Assembly: GCA_965201155.1 (NCBI GenBank)
Contig: OZ241752.1
Coordinates: 1,426,001 to 1,490,000 of the forward strand
Source of the DNA: JANQOH01 sp965201155
GTDB taxonomy: Bacteria; Pseudomonadota; Alphaproteobacteria; UBA7887
DNA: 64,000 bases
Reading direction: 5' to 3'
The translations under genes were made by a program, and so were the position numbers. The number at the start of each line of letters is the position of its first letter. Position 1 is the first letter of the stretch. Below, piece after piece: positions 51,594-61,516 of this stretch. The notes below the pieces were generated by a model. It worked only from the letters and a program-made list of their open reading frames with translations. It was not told where the DNA came from and did no database searches.

Positions 51594-51696
51594 TGTTGGT
51601 CTCCTTCATTTCGAAGCTGCGGCGCTGCGGCCGCCTTTGGCGCTTACATATAGTATCGTGTTCCCGGTTCAGAACCCATTTGCCCCATTGTCTTGT

Positions 51697-53859
51697 TCAG
51701 CCGGCGCGGTCCAATGCTGCTGTCACAACATCGGCGCGCAGAAGTTCAGGCAGGGGGATACCTTGTTTCGCGCGTGGCCCGTAAACCGCATTGAACGGAA
51801 TGCCGTAGCGTCCGAAACTCGCGAGATAATCCGAGATTCCGGGGTCGGGGCGGGTCCAGTCGGCGCGCATGGCCAGAACCGACGGGTGCGCCAGACGCCG
51901 GCGCACCGGCTCGGTATCGAGGACCAGGGTCTTGTTGACCTTGCAGGTGACGCACCAGTCGGCCGTGACGTCGACCAGCACGGTGCGACCGTCGGCCACC
52001 GCCTTCTCCAGCGTCGCCCTGTCGAAAGGCTGCCAGAGACTTTCCGCCGCGGACAGCGGCGTCGCAGGGGGCGGCGTCCATGCCGGGGCAAGGAACGCTG
52101 CGCCGGCAAGTACGGCCAACCCCGCCCATGCGGCAGGGCGAAAACGCACGGGGCGGGCAGCCAGCCGTGCGAGCAGCGCGAAGGCGACGCAGATCACCGC
52201 CAACGCAAGGGCAGCACGCTCTCCGGCCTGCGCCACGAGGACAAGAAGCAGCCAGATGGCCGTGCCGATCAGCGCGAGGCCGAGCAAGGCACGCATCCAG
52301 AGCATCCAACGGCCCGGTCGGGGCAGTCGTGTGACAAGACGAGGCCGGGCGGCGACCGCGAGATAAGGCGCGGCCATACCCACGCCCAAGGCGAGAAATA
52401 TGAGAAATATTTCCAACGCTCCGCGGCTAAGAGCAAAGCTCACGGCCGTACCCAGAAACGGTGCCGAACACGGTGTCGCGAGCAGCGTGGCGAAGGCGCC
52501 GGTCATGAAATGGCCAGCCATGCTGCCGCCGTGGATGGTTGCCTGTTGTTCGGCGTGCAATCCGGCGGCGCCCAGCCACCCCGGCAGTGAGATTTCGAAC
52601 AACCCGAGAAGGTTGCTGGCGAAGACAACCAGCACCAACACCAGAAACACCAGGAACAGGGGTTGCTGAAATTGTATCCCCCAGCCAACCGCACCACCGG
52701 CAAGCTTCGCAGCAAGCGCGGCGGCAGCGAGCATGAGGAATGACGTGACGATACCAGCAGCCGACGCAATGAAGCTGAGGCGCACCTGGCGGGGAGCACT
52801 GCCGCCATGGCCTATGGCGCCGATCAGTTTCAAGGACAGCACGGGAAGCACGCAGGGCATGAGGTTGAGAATCAGTCCGCCCAGCAGTGCCAGAGCGAGC
52901 ATGAGCAATAACCGGCCGGAGAGCTTGGGGACAGGCGTGGCGGAGGGAGACATCGCATCAGCAGATATCGCGCCGGCCGCCAAACCCGTAGGCAGGGGCT
53001 GCGCGGTGCCCGAGATTTCCAGTGCACGGTCGCCGTCGACAACGGTGAGCGTAAGCATCTGCCCGGCGATGGTATTGCCGCGGCGTGATTCCACCGGCGC
53101 CGTCAAGCGGGCCAGGCGGTTGTCGGATTCCAGCGACGCACTGCTGGCGGGCACACGATAACGATGCGGTGCTTCCACGAACAGCGCCGGAGACGTGAAG
53201 GGCAGAGGCGAGCGCAGCACGATTTCCATCTGCTCTTCGGGCGGCGCGCCGACGATGCCCCATGCAGCGACTTCGATTGCTGCCGCTTCGGGTGCGCCGG
53301 GGACTTTCGCATCGTGGCGGTCTATCAGGCGCGCAAACGGAGTTGCAGCGGCGGCGCCGGGCGGCAGGTCCAACGCCAGATCGGCAACAAACGGGATGCA
53401 TATTTCCTTGCACGCCTGATAGGGCATGGTAGCGCGCAGTTGTACAGTCGCACCCGGTTCGGCGCTTTGCACGCGCAGCGGCAGCACCACCTCATCGACA
53501 TAACCGACGGTTTCGAGATCTGCGAGTTCAAAAAAGCGCTGCGGTGCAGGCCATGCAATCTCGACATCGCGGACATTGCGGGAGGCGCTGAAATCAGGCG
53601 TTGGCGGCGAGCCGGAGTCGCCGGGGCTGCGCCAGTAGATTTTCCATTCAGGATCGAGTTGGAATTGTATTCCAAGGCGCAGGAATTCAGCGTCGCCGAC
53701 GGCAGCAGCGGCGGCAACAAGACGTGCCTGGCTGACATCGGTGCGCGCCCATTCGCTGCTGAGCGCAAGCGCCGCGCCCGAGTTCCCCGGCAGCGGCAGG
53801 AGAAGCACCAGCATGAGGCACAGGGCGGCCGCGATAGTGCGATGCTTCACGGGAAACAT
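51697..53859 (-). CDS. DsbD/ScsB-type thiol-disulfide interchange protein
   Basis: 720 residues. Signal peptide (MFPVKHRTIAAALCLMLVLL), a periplasmic N-terminal domain with Cys in QACKEICIP, a CcdA-like membrane domain with about eight helices and Cys in NLMPCVLPVLSL and LLATPCSAPFLG, then a periplasmic thioredoxin domain with CVTC at 636-639. It passes electrons from cytoplasmic thioredoxin to periplasmic proteins. The start at MFPVKH is preferred over a Pro-rich extension that lacks signal features. Confidence 0.92.
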   Translation of the reverse strand: MFPVKHRTIAAALCLMLVLLLPLPGNSGAALALSSEWARTDVSQARLVAAAAAVGDAEFLRLGIQFQLDPEWKIYWRSPGDSGSPPTPDFSASRNVRDVEIAWPAPQRFFELADLETVGYVDEVVLPLRVQSAEPGATVQLRATMPYQACKEICIPFVADLALDLPPGAAAATPFARLIDRHDAKVPGAPEAAAIEVAAWGIVGAPPEEQMEIVLRSPLPFTSPALFVEAPHRYRVPASSASLESDNRLARLTAPVESRRGNTIAGQMLTLTVVDGDRALEISGTAQPLPTGLAAGAISADAMSPSATPVPKLSGRLLLMLALALLGGLILNLMPCVLPVLSLKLIGAIGHGGSAPRQVRLSFIASAAGIVTSFLMLAAAALAAKLAGGAVGWGIQFQQPLFLVFLVLVLVVFASNLLGLFEISLPGWLGAAGLHAEQQATIHGGSMAGHFMTGAFATLLATPCSAPFLGTAVSFALSRGALEIFLIFLALGVGMAAPYLAVAARPRLVTRLPRPGRWMLWMRALLGLALIGTAIWLLLVLVAQAGERAALALAVICVAFALLARLAARPVRFRPAAWAGLAVLAGAAFLAPAWTPPPATPLSAAESLWQPFDRATLEKAVADGRTVLVDVTADWCVTCKVNKTLVLDTEPVRRRLAHPSVLAMRADWTRPDPGISDYLASFGRYGIPFNAVYGPRAKQGIPLPELLRADVVTAALDRAG

Positions 53860-53887
53860 GTGGTTGGCATGGCGCCCGTGACGGCGA

Positions 53888-54358
53888 CTATTCGGCGGCG
53901 CGGCGGGTGGGCGGCAGCCAGCGGTCGGTGGCGGCGGTGTCGCTGTCGCGGGCGGCAACCCACCGTCCGCCGTCCGGCGTTTCTTCGCGTTTCCAGAACG
54001 GCGCCTGCGTCTTTAACCAATCAATCAGGAAATGGCACGATTCGAGAGCCGCGGCGCGGTGAGCCGATGCGGTGGCCACGAGCACAATGCGGTCTCCCGG
54101 CTCCAGGCGACCGAAGCGATGAATTACCAGGGTTGCTTGCAAAGGCCAGCGCTCGCAGGCCTCGGCCTCGATTGCCGCGAGCTGCCTCTCGGTCATTCCG
54201 GGATAGTGCTCGAGAGTCATGGCGGTGACAGATTCTCCACCGGCCATGTCACGTACCAGCCCAACGAAGGCTGCAACGCCGCCGACCGTATGGTCACCGT
54301 CGGTCAGCGCCGCGAGTTCGGCGCCGACATCGAAGTCTTCGCGCTGCACACGGATCAT
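53888..54358 (-). CDS. moaE: Molybdopterin synthase catalytic subunit MoaE
   Basis: 156 residues. AFVGLVRDMAGGESVTAMTL, HRFGRLEPGDRIVLVATASA, HRAAALESCHFLIDWLKTQA and the active-site PFWKREETPDG are all present. With MoaD it converts cPMP to molybdopterin. It lies four bases after moaD. Confidence 0.96.
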   Translation of the reverse strand: MIRVQREDFDVGAELAALTDGDHTVGGVAAFVGLVRDMAGGESVTAMTLEHYPGMTERQLAAIEAEACERWPLQATLVIHRFGRLEPGDRIVLVATASAHRAAALESCHFLIDWLKTQAPFWKREETPDGGRWVAARDSDTAATDRWLPPTRRAAE

Positions 54359-54362
54359 TGCT

Positions 54363-54614
54363 TCAACCTCCGGTCACGGGTGGAAACAACGCCACCTCCC
54401 GCGCCCCGGCGATGGGATGGTCGAAATCGACGTGCTCCTGGTCGAGCGCAACACGCACCGCGGACAGATCTGCCAGCGCATCTGCATGACCGGCGCTGCG
54501 CTCACTGAGCCATCCAAGCAGCTCACCCACGGTAGTCAGTGCTGCCGGCGGTTCCACTTCCTCTTCCGAAATACCGGACTTTTCGCGCAGCCAAGCGAAA
54601 TACAATACCTGCAT
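54363..54614 (-). CDS. moaD: Molybdopterin synthase sulfur carrier subunit MoaD
   Basis: 83 residues, ubiquitin-like, ending in FPPVTGG whose C-terminal Gly carries the thiocarboxylate. LYFAWLREKSGISEE is the usual start. Between moeA and moaE on the same strand. Confidence 0.95.
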   Translation of the reverse strand: MQVLYFAWLREKSGISEEEVEPPAALTTVGELLGWLSERSAGHADALADLSAVRVALDQEHVDFDHPIAGAREVALFPPVTGG

Positions 54615-54620
54615 CGGTCC

Positions 54621-55898
54621 TTACCTCACTTCCCCGAACGGCAGGAACGGCACCATATCCCCTGCTTCAACGCGAGTTGTTTCTTCCGGCAATTCGACCA
54701 ACCCGTCGGCAGCAGCGGCTACCGAAAGTATACCCGCTCCTTGCGGGCCGGCACGATGCGCTACCGGTACCTTTGCGCCGCGGTCAAGGCGACAGCGGAC
54801 AAATTCCCGGCGCCCGGGCTTCTTGTTCATGGAAAATCCGGCGCGCACCGGAAACAGCGCCGGTTCAACTTCGGTGGCGCCTGCCAGGCGCAGCACCAGC
54901 GGACGCGCCACACGCAGGAAGGTCACCAGCGCCGCTACCGGATTGCCGGGCAGCCCCACATAGGGGACCGGACGCCGCGCAGCATCCACATGCCCCAAGG
55001 CTAATGGACGGCCGGGCTTGATGGCCAATCGCCAGAACGTCACGGCGCCCAGCGCCTTCATCGTCGCAGTGACATGGTCTTCCGCGCCCGTCGACACGCC
55101 GCCGGAACTCATCAGCAGGTCGTGTGCCGCCGCGGCCCGCGCCAAAGCGCTGCGCAGGCTGTAGGGATTGTCAGGCAAAATGCCAAGATCAGCGACCTTG
55201 CAACCGAGGCCGGACAAGAGCGCGGCCAGCATATAGCGATTGGCGTCATAGATGGCGCCCGGAGGCAGGGACGCACCCGGGTCACACACTTCATCGCCGG
55301 TGGAGAAGAGGGCCACGGAGAGCGGTGTACGCACGGGGAGCGCGGTGCGCCCGACCGACGCGGCGAGGCCCAGGTCTTCAGCGCGCAGGCGGCGCCCGGC
55401 TTCAATTACGCGCGAGCCGGCTGTAACGTCTTCCCCGGCGAGCCGCTGATTTGCGCCGCGCGCCAACCCCGACGGTACCACGACGCGGTCGCCTCGGACT
55501 GTGCAATCTTCCTGCATGAAAACCGTATCAGGCCCCTGGCCGTTGCGGTTGCGCGGCAACATGGCGCCGGTGAATACGCGCAGCGCCGAGCCACGCGGGG
55601 GCGGCATGTCCATAGGTCGTCCGGCGGCAACGGTGCCGACCACCGGCAACATGGTCGGTGAATCTTCCAGAAGATCGTCGAAATACACCGCATAGCCGTC
55701 GACGGCGGCGTTATCGTGCAGCGGCACGTTACGGTCTGAACGGAGCGGTGCCGCAAGCACGCGGCCGAGACCGGCCATGAGAGGTGTTGACTCTATCCCC
55801 GCCACCGGTCGCACGCGCTCGTCGATGAGGCGCAGCGCTTCGGTCAGCGCCAAAGGCGCGTTTGCGTCAGTATGATGATCGTTTCCCAGCTGTGTCAT
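54621..55898 (-). CDS. moeA: Molybdopterin molybdenumtransferase MoeA
   Basis: 425 residues. LHDNAAVDGYAV, RVFTGAMLPRN, FSTGDEVCDPGASLPPGAIY, LMSSGGVSTGAEDHV and VPYVGLPGNPVAALVTFLR are the conserved MoeA segments. Inserts molybdenum into adenylylated molybdopterin. Start in an ATGA overlap with the mobB stop. Confidence 0.96.
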   Translation of the reverse strand: MTQLGNDHHTDANAPLALTEALRLIDERVRPVAGIESTPLMAGLGRVLAAPLRSDRNVPLHDNAAVDGYAVYFDDLLEDSPTMLPVVGTVAAGRPMDMPPPRGSALRVFTGAMLPRNRNGQGPDTVFMQEDCTVRGDRVVVPSGLARGANQRLAGEDVTAGSRVIEAGRRLRAEDLGLAASVGRTALPVRTPLSVALFSTGDEVCDPGASLPPGAIYDANRYMLAALLSGLGCKVADLGILPDNPYSLRSALARAAAAHDLLMSSGGVSTGAEDHVTATMKALGAVTFWRLAIKPGRPLALGHVDAARRPVPYVGLPGNPVAALVTFLRVARPLVLRLAGATEVEPALFPVRAGFSMNKKPGRREFVRCRLDRGAKVPVAHRAGPQGAGILSVAAAADGLVELPEETTRVEAGDMVPFLPFGEVR

Positions 55899-56404
55899 GG
55901 CTTTCGCGCCCCGAGGCAGCAATGGCCGATGATGAATTCTGCAATGGCCGCGGTGTCCGCAAGGTCGAGCCAGGCGCCGGCGCGTGACGGCGCCGGATAA
56001 TCGGCGGCGACAGCGACCACGCTGGTATCGTCAGGATACAGGGGAGGACCGTTGGCCGCGGCTCGGCGCACTTCGATCTTGTCATGGCGTTCGCGCTTGA
56101 AACCTTCCACCAAAACTAGGTCCACGGGCGCGAGGCGGGACAGAAGGTCCGGCAACGCTGCTTCCGGCGCATGGCGTAATTCACGTATCAACGCCCAGCG
56201 GCGAGCGGAGGAAACCAGGACTTCCACGGCGCCAGCGACGCGGTGGGTGTGTGAGTCCTTGCCGGGTCGGTCAATGTCAAAATCGTGGTGCGCATGTTTG
56301 ATTGTCGAGACTGCGAGGCCGCGCGCGGTAAGCACCGGCAAGAGCCGTGCCACGAGGTCGGTTTTGCCGGCCCCGTGCCAGCCGGCCACGCCCATGACTT
56401 TCAC
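55895..56404 (-). CDS. mobB: Molybdopterin-guanine dinucleotide biosynthesis protein MobB
   Basis: 169 residues from a GTG (ATG three codons later possible). Walker A GWHGAGKT (8-15), STIKHAHHDFDIDRPGKDSH and VLVEGFKRERHDKIEV. GTP-binding helper of MobA. Ten bases after pgsA. Its presence implies guanylated Mo cofactor (DMSO-reductase family enzymes) in the host. Confidence 0.93.
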   Translation of the reverse strand: MKVMGVAGWHGAGKTDLVARLLPVLTARGLAVSTIKHAHHDFDIDRPGKDSHTHRVAGAVEVLVSSARRWALIRELRHAPEAALPDLLSRLAPVDLVLVEGFKRERHDKIEVRRAAANGPPLYPDDTSVVAVAADYPAPSRAGAWLDLADTAAIAEFIIGHCCLGARKP

Positions 56405-56414
56405 GCGGCGCACT

Positions 56415-56990
56415 TCATGGCGGCGGCGCCTCGCCGCGGGCGAGGCGCACAAGCGCCGGACGAAAATACCCCGCGGCGGTAACCACGCTCAAGACCGCCG
56501 CCAACCACAGCAGAGCCGCACCGATATTTGCCACCTGCGCCGGCGGCATACCGATGCTGCCCGCTACGCCGGCAGCCAACAACAAGGCCAGCGCGCTCAT
56601 CTGACAAGCAGTTTTCACTTTCGCCAACCGCGATACGGTAACGCGGACGCCATGGCGTGCCATTTCTTCCCGCAAGGCGGAGACCAGAATCTCGCGGCAC
56701 AAGATGATCGCCACGGCCAGTGTCGGGGCGCGCCCGTCGACGGCGAGCAACACCAGCACGGCAGCAACCAGAAGTTTGTCCGCTACCGGGTCCAGAAACT
56801 GGCCGAACGGTGTGGCGCAGCCGCTGCGCCGCGCCAGCCACCCATCGAGAAAATCGGTGACAGAAGCGGCGGCGAACAGGAGCAATACCAGCCATGGGCC
56901 GAGCGGCGGCGGTACGTAAAACGCAGCCGCAACAAAGGGTATCGCGGCAATGCGCGACAGAGTGAGAAGGTTGGGCAAAGTCCACGGCAT
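56415..56990 (-). CDS. pgsA: CDP-diacylglycerol-glycerol-3-phosphate 3-phosphatidyltransferase
   Basis: 191 residues. MPWTLPNLLTLSRIAAIP, then the CDP-alcohol motif DFLDGWLARRSGCATPFGQF ending LDPVADK, four or more membrane helices. Makes phosphatidylglycerol phosphate. The start at MPWTLPN is the family norm; a 27-residue extension upstream is rejected. Follows uvrC, a widespread arrangement. Confidence 0.95.
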   Translation of the reverse strand: MPWTLPNLLTLSRIAAIPFVAAAFYVPPPLGPWLVLLLFAAASVTDFLDGWLARRSGCATPFGQFLDPVADKLLVAAVLVLLAVDGRAPTLAVAIILCREILVSALREEMARHGVRVTVSRLAKVKTACQMSALALLLAAGVAGSIGMPPAQVANIGAALLWLAAVLSVVTAAGYFRPALVRLARGEAPPP

Positions 56991-57067
56991 GAACTCAAGC
57001 GGCCACGGCCGCACTGCGAACCGCAGGTGAGTGGCGACGGGCGGCGTTCGGCGCGAGCGGCATGGCT

Positions 57068-58999
57068 TCATCCACCGTGGAAGTGGTTGTAAACAGTGCG
57101 CGCCACTTGTTTGCTGATTCCCTCTACCTTTTCAAGGTCCTTGAGACCGGCCTGGGCGACTCCGCGAGCGGAGCCGAAGCGGTGCAGCAAGGCGCGTTTG
57201 CGGCGCGGACCGACGCCGGCGATGTCATCCAACGTTGACCGGGTCACCGCGCGGGCACGACGCGCGCGATGGCCGCCGATAGCAAAGCGGTGCGCTTCAT
57301 CTCGCAGGCGCTGCAAAAAATAGCTTACCGGACTGTTGGCAGGCACGACGAACGGTGCCCGCCCCGGCAAGTGGATATGTTCCCGCCCGGCATTGCGGTC
57401 CGGCCCCTTGGCAATGGCCGCTACGCACAGGCCGCGGCCGGCTTCTATTCCCAGATCAGCCAACACCTCGAGCGCACTTGACAATTGCCCGGCGCCGCCG
57501 TCGAGCAGCACAAGGTCCGGCCACGCGCCAGTTTCGTTCTCCTGCGTCTCGCGCTGCAACCGTGTGAAACGCCGCCTCAGCACCTCGCGCATCATGGCGT
57601 AATCATCGCCGGAGCTATTGGTGCGAATGTTGAATTTGCGCCAAGCGTTTCGGATCAGCCCTTCAGGCCCGGCAACGACCATCGCGCCAACAGCGCGAGT
57701 ACCGGAAATATGGCTGTTATCGTAGGTCTCGATGCGCCGGGGCGGGGAATCAAGACCGAATAGTTCAGCCACGCCCTCAAGCAAGCGCCGTTGCGACGCG
57801 CTTTCTGCCATGCGCCGCGCGAGCGCCTCGCGCGCATTGGCCAGCGCCTGCTCCATCAGCCGCCGCTTGTCGCCGCGCTGCGGCACTGCCACTTCGACGC
57901 GCCGTGCGGCGTTGAGGCCCAGCGCTTCGGCGATCAGCGCTTGTCCTTCGACAGCGTGGCTTAGCAGTACAAGGCGCGGCGCCTTGCGGCCGTCATAGAA
58001 CTGGGCGACGAATGCTGCCAATACGCGCGCCGGGTCGTCATCACGCGCATGGGTCGGAAAGTGCGCCCGATTACCGTAATTGCGCCCATCGCGGAAGAAA
58101 AACACCTGGATGCAGGTGTGTCCGCCCTCCTGATGCGCGGCAATGATATCGGTTTCTCCTAGTCTTTCGACATTGATGTCCTGACGCGCCTGCACCTGTG
58201 CGAGCGCGCGAATGCGGTCGCGCAGCACGGCGGCAGTCTCAAATTCCAGGGCGTCGCTGGCTCGCTGCATCTGGTTCGCCATCGCGTCCTGCACTACCTG
58301 GCTGCGCCCGGCCAGGAAATCCCGCGCCTGCGCGACGATCTCGCCATAATCGTCGGTGCCGGCGATGCCAACACAAGGCGCGCAGCAACGCTTGATCTGA
58401 TATTGCAGGCAGGGGCGGGTACGATTGGCGAAAACGCCATCCGAACAGGTGCGCAGCGGAAATGCGCGTTGCAACGCATGCAGTGTGCGGTTGACAGCGC
58501 CGGCGGAAGCGAAAGGGCCGAAATAGCGCCCAGGCCGGTTGCGCGCGCCGCGATGCTTGATCAGCATCGGCCAAAGGTCCTGTTCGGTCAACAGAATGTA
58601 GGGATGTGACTTGTCGTCGCGCAGAATGATATTGAAATGGGGGCGCAGGCGCTTGATCAGATTCGCTTCCAACAGCAGCGCTTCCGCTTCCGTGTGGGTC
58701 GTGATGATCTCGACCCCGACGGTTTCGGCGATCATGCGGGCAATGCGCAAGGGATGGCGCATGAGATTGGCGTAGGATGCCACGCGCTTGCGCAGGCTAC
58801 GCGCCTTGCCAACATAGAGGACGTTGCCGTGGTCGTCGAGCATGCGATAGACGCCGGGGCTCAACGGCAGTTGGGGCAGCGCTGAACGGATGGCTGCGGC
58901 GCCGCGCTGCGGCACGTTTTCCGTCTGGACCTTCGGCACTTCTGGCATGGGTGCACTATCGCCGTCTGCCAACCCGCGGTCAACGCGCGCCAGATGCAA
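57068..58999 (-). CDS. uvrC: UvrABC system protein C
   Basis: 643 residues (start at MPEVPK, 58948, also possible). GIY-YIG endonuclease domain (PGVYRMLDDHGNVLYVGKAR, ~48-67), a UvrB-binding helix pair (~245-280), the C-terminal RNase-H-like domain (IETYDNSHISGTRAVGAMVV, LVLLDGGAGQLS) and two HhH motifs (DDIAGVGPRRKRALLHRFGS). Makes both incisions in nucleotide excision repair. Confidence 0.96.
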   Translation of the reverse strand: MHLARVDRGLADGDSAPMPEVPKVQTENVPQRGAAAIRSALPQLPLSPGVYRMLDDHGNVLYVGKARSLRKRVASYANLMRHPLRIARMIAETVGVEIITTHTEAEALLLEANLIKRLRPHFNIILRDDKSHPYILLTEQDLWPMLIKHRGARNRPGRYFGPFASAGAVNRTLHALQRAFPLRTCSDGVFANRTRPCLQYQIKRCCAPCVGIAGTDDYGEIVAQARDFLAGRSQVVQDAMANQMQRASDALEFETAAVLRDRIRALAQVQARQDINVERLGETDIIAAHQEGGHTCIQVFFFRDGRNYGNRAHFPTHARDDDPARVLAAFVAQFYDGRKAPRLVLLSHAVEGQALIAEALGLNAARRVEVAVPQRGDKRRLMEQALANAREALARRMAESASQRRLLEGVAELFGLDSPPRRIETYDNSHISGTRAVGAMVVAGPEGLIRNAWRKFNIRTNSSGDDYAMMREVLRRRFTRLQRETQENETGAWPDLVLLDGGAGQLSSALEVLADLGIEAGRGLCVAAIAKGPDRNAGREHIHLPGRAPFVVPANSPVSYFLQRLRDEAHRFAIGGHRARRARAVTRSTLDDIAGVGPRRKRALLHRFGSARGVAQAGLKDLEKVEGISKQVARTVYNHFHGG

Positions 59000-59015
59000 T
59001 GTGCCGGGCGGCGCG

Positions 59016-60197
59016 CTACGCCGTCAGATGTGCAACCACGGAATCGAGGCAGTGGCGCCCCGCTGTCGTAACGCGTAAACCCTCGGAATCCAGTGTCACG
59101 AGACCGGCAGCGGTCAATGCCGCGACTCGCCGTGAGTCGAGCACTTCCTCCGGCGGCTTACCGAGACGCTGCAGAAATGCGTGACGGGGTATACCATCCG
59201 TCAGACGGAGCCCCATAAGCAGCATTTCATCGCGCCGAGCCGTAGAGTCGAGCCGTTGACAGCGACGCTGCCCGTGCCCGCAGCGCTGTACCGCGCCCAA
59301 CCAGCGCGCGGGTGCAGGGTGGGTTTCAGTCGCCCACAACGCACCGCCAACGGTGATGCGTCCATGCGCACCGGGGCCGATGCCAGCATAGTCGTTATAC
59401 CGCCAGCAGGCCAGATTGTGGCGCGATTCAGCCCCCGCCCGCGCATGATTGGAAATTTCGTAAGCCGGCATGCCGGCGGCGTCGAGTATGCTCTGCGTTT
59501 CTTCGAACAGGGCGGCTTGCAAATCCTCGGAGGGCATGGCGAAAGCACCCTGACGCGCGGCGGCGTAGAAGGGCGTGCCCTTTTCTATGGTCAGTTGATA
59601 TACCGACAGATGATCGCGCGTATAACGCAGCGCACGTGACAATTCTGCCCGCCAGGCAGCCACGCACTGGTCCGGGCGGGCATAGATCAGATCGAACGAG
59701 TAGCGTGAAAACAGCTGTGCCGCACGACTGACGACGTCCAGTGCAGCGGCAGTGTCGTGCTGGCGGCCCAGGAAACGCAAGGCGGCGTCGTCGAGCGCCT
59801 GCACGCCCAACGAGACGCGGTTGACACCGGCGGCAGCCATGTCAGCAAGCACCGTCGTTTCGGCCGATGTCGGATTGGTCTCCAGGGTGATTTCAACATG
59901 CTCGGACAGCGACCAGCGAGCGGCTATGCGGTTGAGAAGCGCTGCCACCGTCGCCGGGGGCATAAGCGACGGTGTGCCGCCGCCGAAAAACACGCTGGAA
60001 ATCATGCGTCCGGGGAGCAGATCGGCATTATGGTCGAGCTCGGATAGCAGTGCGCGGCACCATGCCGACTGATCGATTGCGGCGGCAGCGACATGGCTGT
60101 TGAAGTCGCAATAGGGGCATTTCGACAGGCAGAACGGCCAATGCACGTAAACCGCCAACTGGGTCGGCGGCGTCAGCGCCTGTTCAGGCGTGGGCAA
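59016..60197 (-). CDS. hemW: HemW-like radical SAM protein (heme chaperone)
   Basis: 393 residues. CLSKCPYC (Cys23, 27, 30) binds the 4Fe-4S cluster; VFFGGGTPSLM and VEITLETNP follow as in HemN/HemW. It lacks the N-terminal extension of true HemN, so HemW is the better call. Start overlaps the rdgB stop by 14 bases. Confidence 0.93.
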   Translation of the reverse strand: MPTPEQALTPPTQLAVYVHWPFCLSKCPYCDFNSHVAAAAIDQSAWCRALLSELDHNADLLPGRMISSVFFGGGTPSLMPPATVAALLNRIAARWSLSEHVEITLETNPTSAETTVLADMAAAGVNRVSLGVQALDDAALRFLGRQHDTAAALDVVSRAAQLFSRYSFDLIYARPDQCVAAWRAELSRALRYTRDHLSVYQLTIEKGTPFYAAARQGAFAMPSEDLQAALFEETQSILDAAGMPAYEISNHARAGAESRHNLACWRYNDYAGIGPGAHGRITVGGALWATETHPAPARWLGAVQRCGHGQRRCQRLDSTARRDEMLLMGLRLTDGIPRHAFLQRLGKPPEEVLDSRRVAALTAAGLVTLDSEGLRVTTAGRHCLDSVVAHLTA

Positions 60198-60789
60198 GGC
60201 ATGCCGCCTTCAATGCCGCAAAGGCGGCGGCACGGTGGCTGATGCGGTCCTTCTCTGCGGGGTGCATTTCGCCGAACGTCTGCGCGCTGCCGTGCGGGAT
60301 GAATAGCGGATCGTAACCGAAGCCCCGCACACCGCGCGGGGGGAATATCAAGGTGCCGTGCACACTTCCTTCGAAATGGTCACAATGGCCGTCTGGCCAC
60401 GCCAGCGCCAGAACGCAGATGAAATGCGCCGCCGGTCGGGCATGACCGGTGAGCTTGCGTTCCAGAAGTGCCATGGCAACGCCAAAGTCTCGCTCCGGCC
60501 CGGCCCAGCGTGCCGAATGGATGCCCGGCGCGCCGTCAAGCGCAGGAACCACCAAGCCGGAATCATCAGCGAGCGCTGGCAAACCAGCCCGATTTGCGGC
60601 TGCCCGCGCCTTCAGTTCTGCATTGGCAGAAAAAGTTGCGCCGGTCTCTTCCGGTTCCGGCAAGCCAAGGGCCGCGGCTGACTCGACGTTTAGCGCCCAT
60701 GGCGCCAGCAATTCAGCAAGTTCGGCAACCTTGCCGGCGTTGTGGCTCGCAATGACGAGCCGCCCCGGTTCAAGAGGCCGTGCCGTCAC
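60184..60789 (-). CDS. rdgB: XTP/dITP diphosphatase (HAM1 family)
   Basis: 201 residues. LVIASHNAGKVAELAELLAP, ALADDSGLVVPALDGAPGIH and GYDPLFIPHGSAQTFGEM are the conserved motifs. Removes non-canonical purine triphosphates. Overlaps rph by 20 bases and hemW by 14, so the three genes form one operon. Confidence 0.97.
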   Translation of the reverse strand: MTARPLEPGRLVIASHNAGKVAELAELLAPWALNVESAAALGLPEPEETGATFSANAELKARAAANRAGLPALADDSGLVVPALDGAPGIHSARWAGPERDFGVAMALLERKLTGHARPAAHFICVLALAWPDGHCDHFEGSVHGTLIFPPRGVRGFGYDPLFIPHGSAQTFGEMHPAEKDRISHRAAAFAALKAACLAHA

Positions 60790-61516
60790 GCCGTCGAATC
60801 TCTGCGGCTATGGCGTCGCGCTGGCGCTCGCACAGGCCACGCACGCCCGCTTCTGCGAGAGTCAGCAGTTCGTCAAACCGGGCGCGGGAAAACGGCGCCA
60901 GTTCCGCAGTTGCCTGCACTTCCACCAGCGCATCGGAGTCAGTGATGACGAAATTGGCGTCGGCGTCGGCGTTCGAATCCTCTGCATAGTCGAGGTCCAG
61001 TACTGCCTTGCCGCCGCAGATACCGCAAGAGACGGCCGCCACCTGCCCGACTAGCGGGATCTCCTTGATCAAGCGGTTGCGCACCAGATAGTCGAACGCG
61101 AGATGGAGTGCCACATGGCTGCCGGTAATTGCGGCTGTGCGGGTGCCGCCGTCCGCCTGGATAACATCGCAGTCGATGCGGATCTGGCGTTCGCCGAATC
61201 CATCAAGTCGGGTGACGGCTCGGAGTGCCCGGCCGATCAAGCGCTGGATTTCATGGGTACGACCAGATTGGCGTCCGCGCGCCGCTTCGCGGTCGGTGCG
61301 CGAATGAGTGGAGCGCGGCAACATGCCATATTCGGCTGTCACCCAGCCGCGCCCGGAATGGCGCAAAAAGGCCGGCACACGGTCTTCGACTGTGGCCGCG
61401 CACAGCACATGAGTATCACCGAACCGCACAAGGCAGGAGCCTTCGGCATGCTTACTGACGCCGGGTTCCAGCGTCACCTCGCGCATCTGGTCAAATGCGC
61501 GGCCGGAAGGCCGCAT
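60770..61516 (-). CDS. rph: Ribonuclease PH
   Basis: 248 residues. GSCLVRFGDTHVLCAATVED, GWVTAEYGMLPRSTHSR, IGRALRAVTRLDGFGERQIR and IDCDVIQADGGTRTAAITG are the family motifs. Trims tRNA 3' ends. Starts at MRPSGRAFDQMREV. In many Alphaproteobacteria hrcA is divergent from rph; here no hrcA follows. Confidence 0.96.
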   Translation of the reverse strand: MRPSGRAFDQMREVTLEPGVSKHAEGSCLVRFGDTHVLCAATVEDRVPAFLRHSGRGWVTAEYGMLPRSTHSRTDREAARGRQSGRTHEIQRLIGRALRAVTRLDGFGERQIRIDCDVIQADGGTRTAAITGSHVALHLAFDYLVRNRLIKEIPLVGQVAAVSCGICGGKAVLDLDYAEDSNADADANFVITDSDALVEVQATAELAPFSRARFDELLTLAEAGVRGLCERQRDAIAAEIRRRDGTAS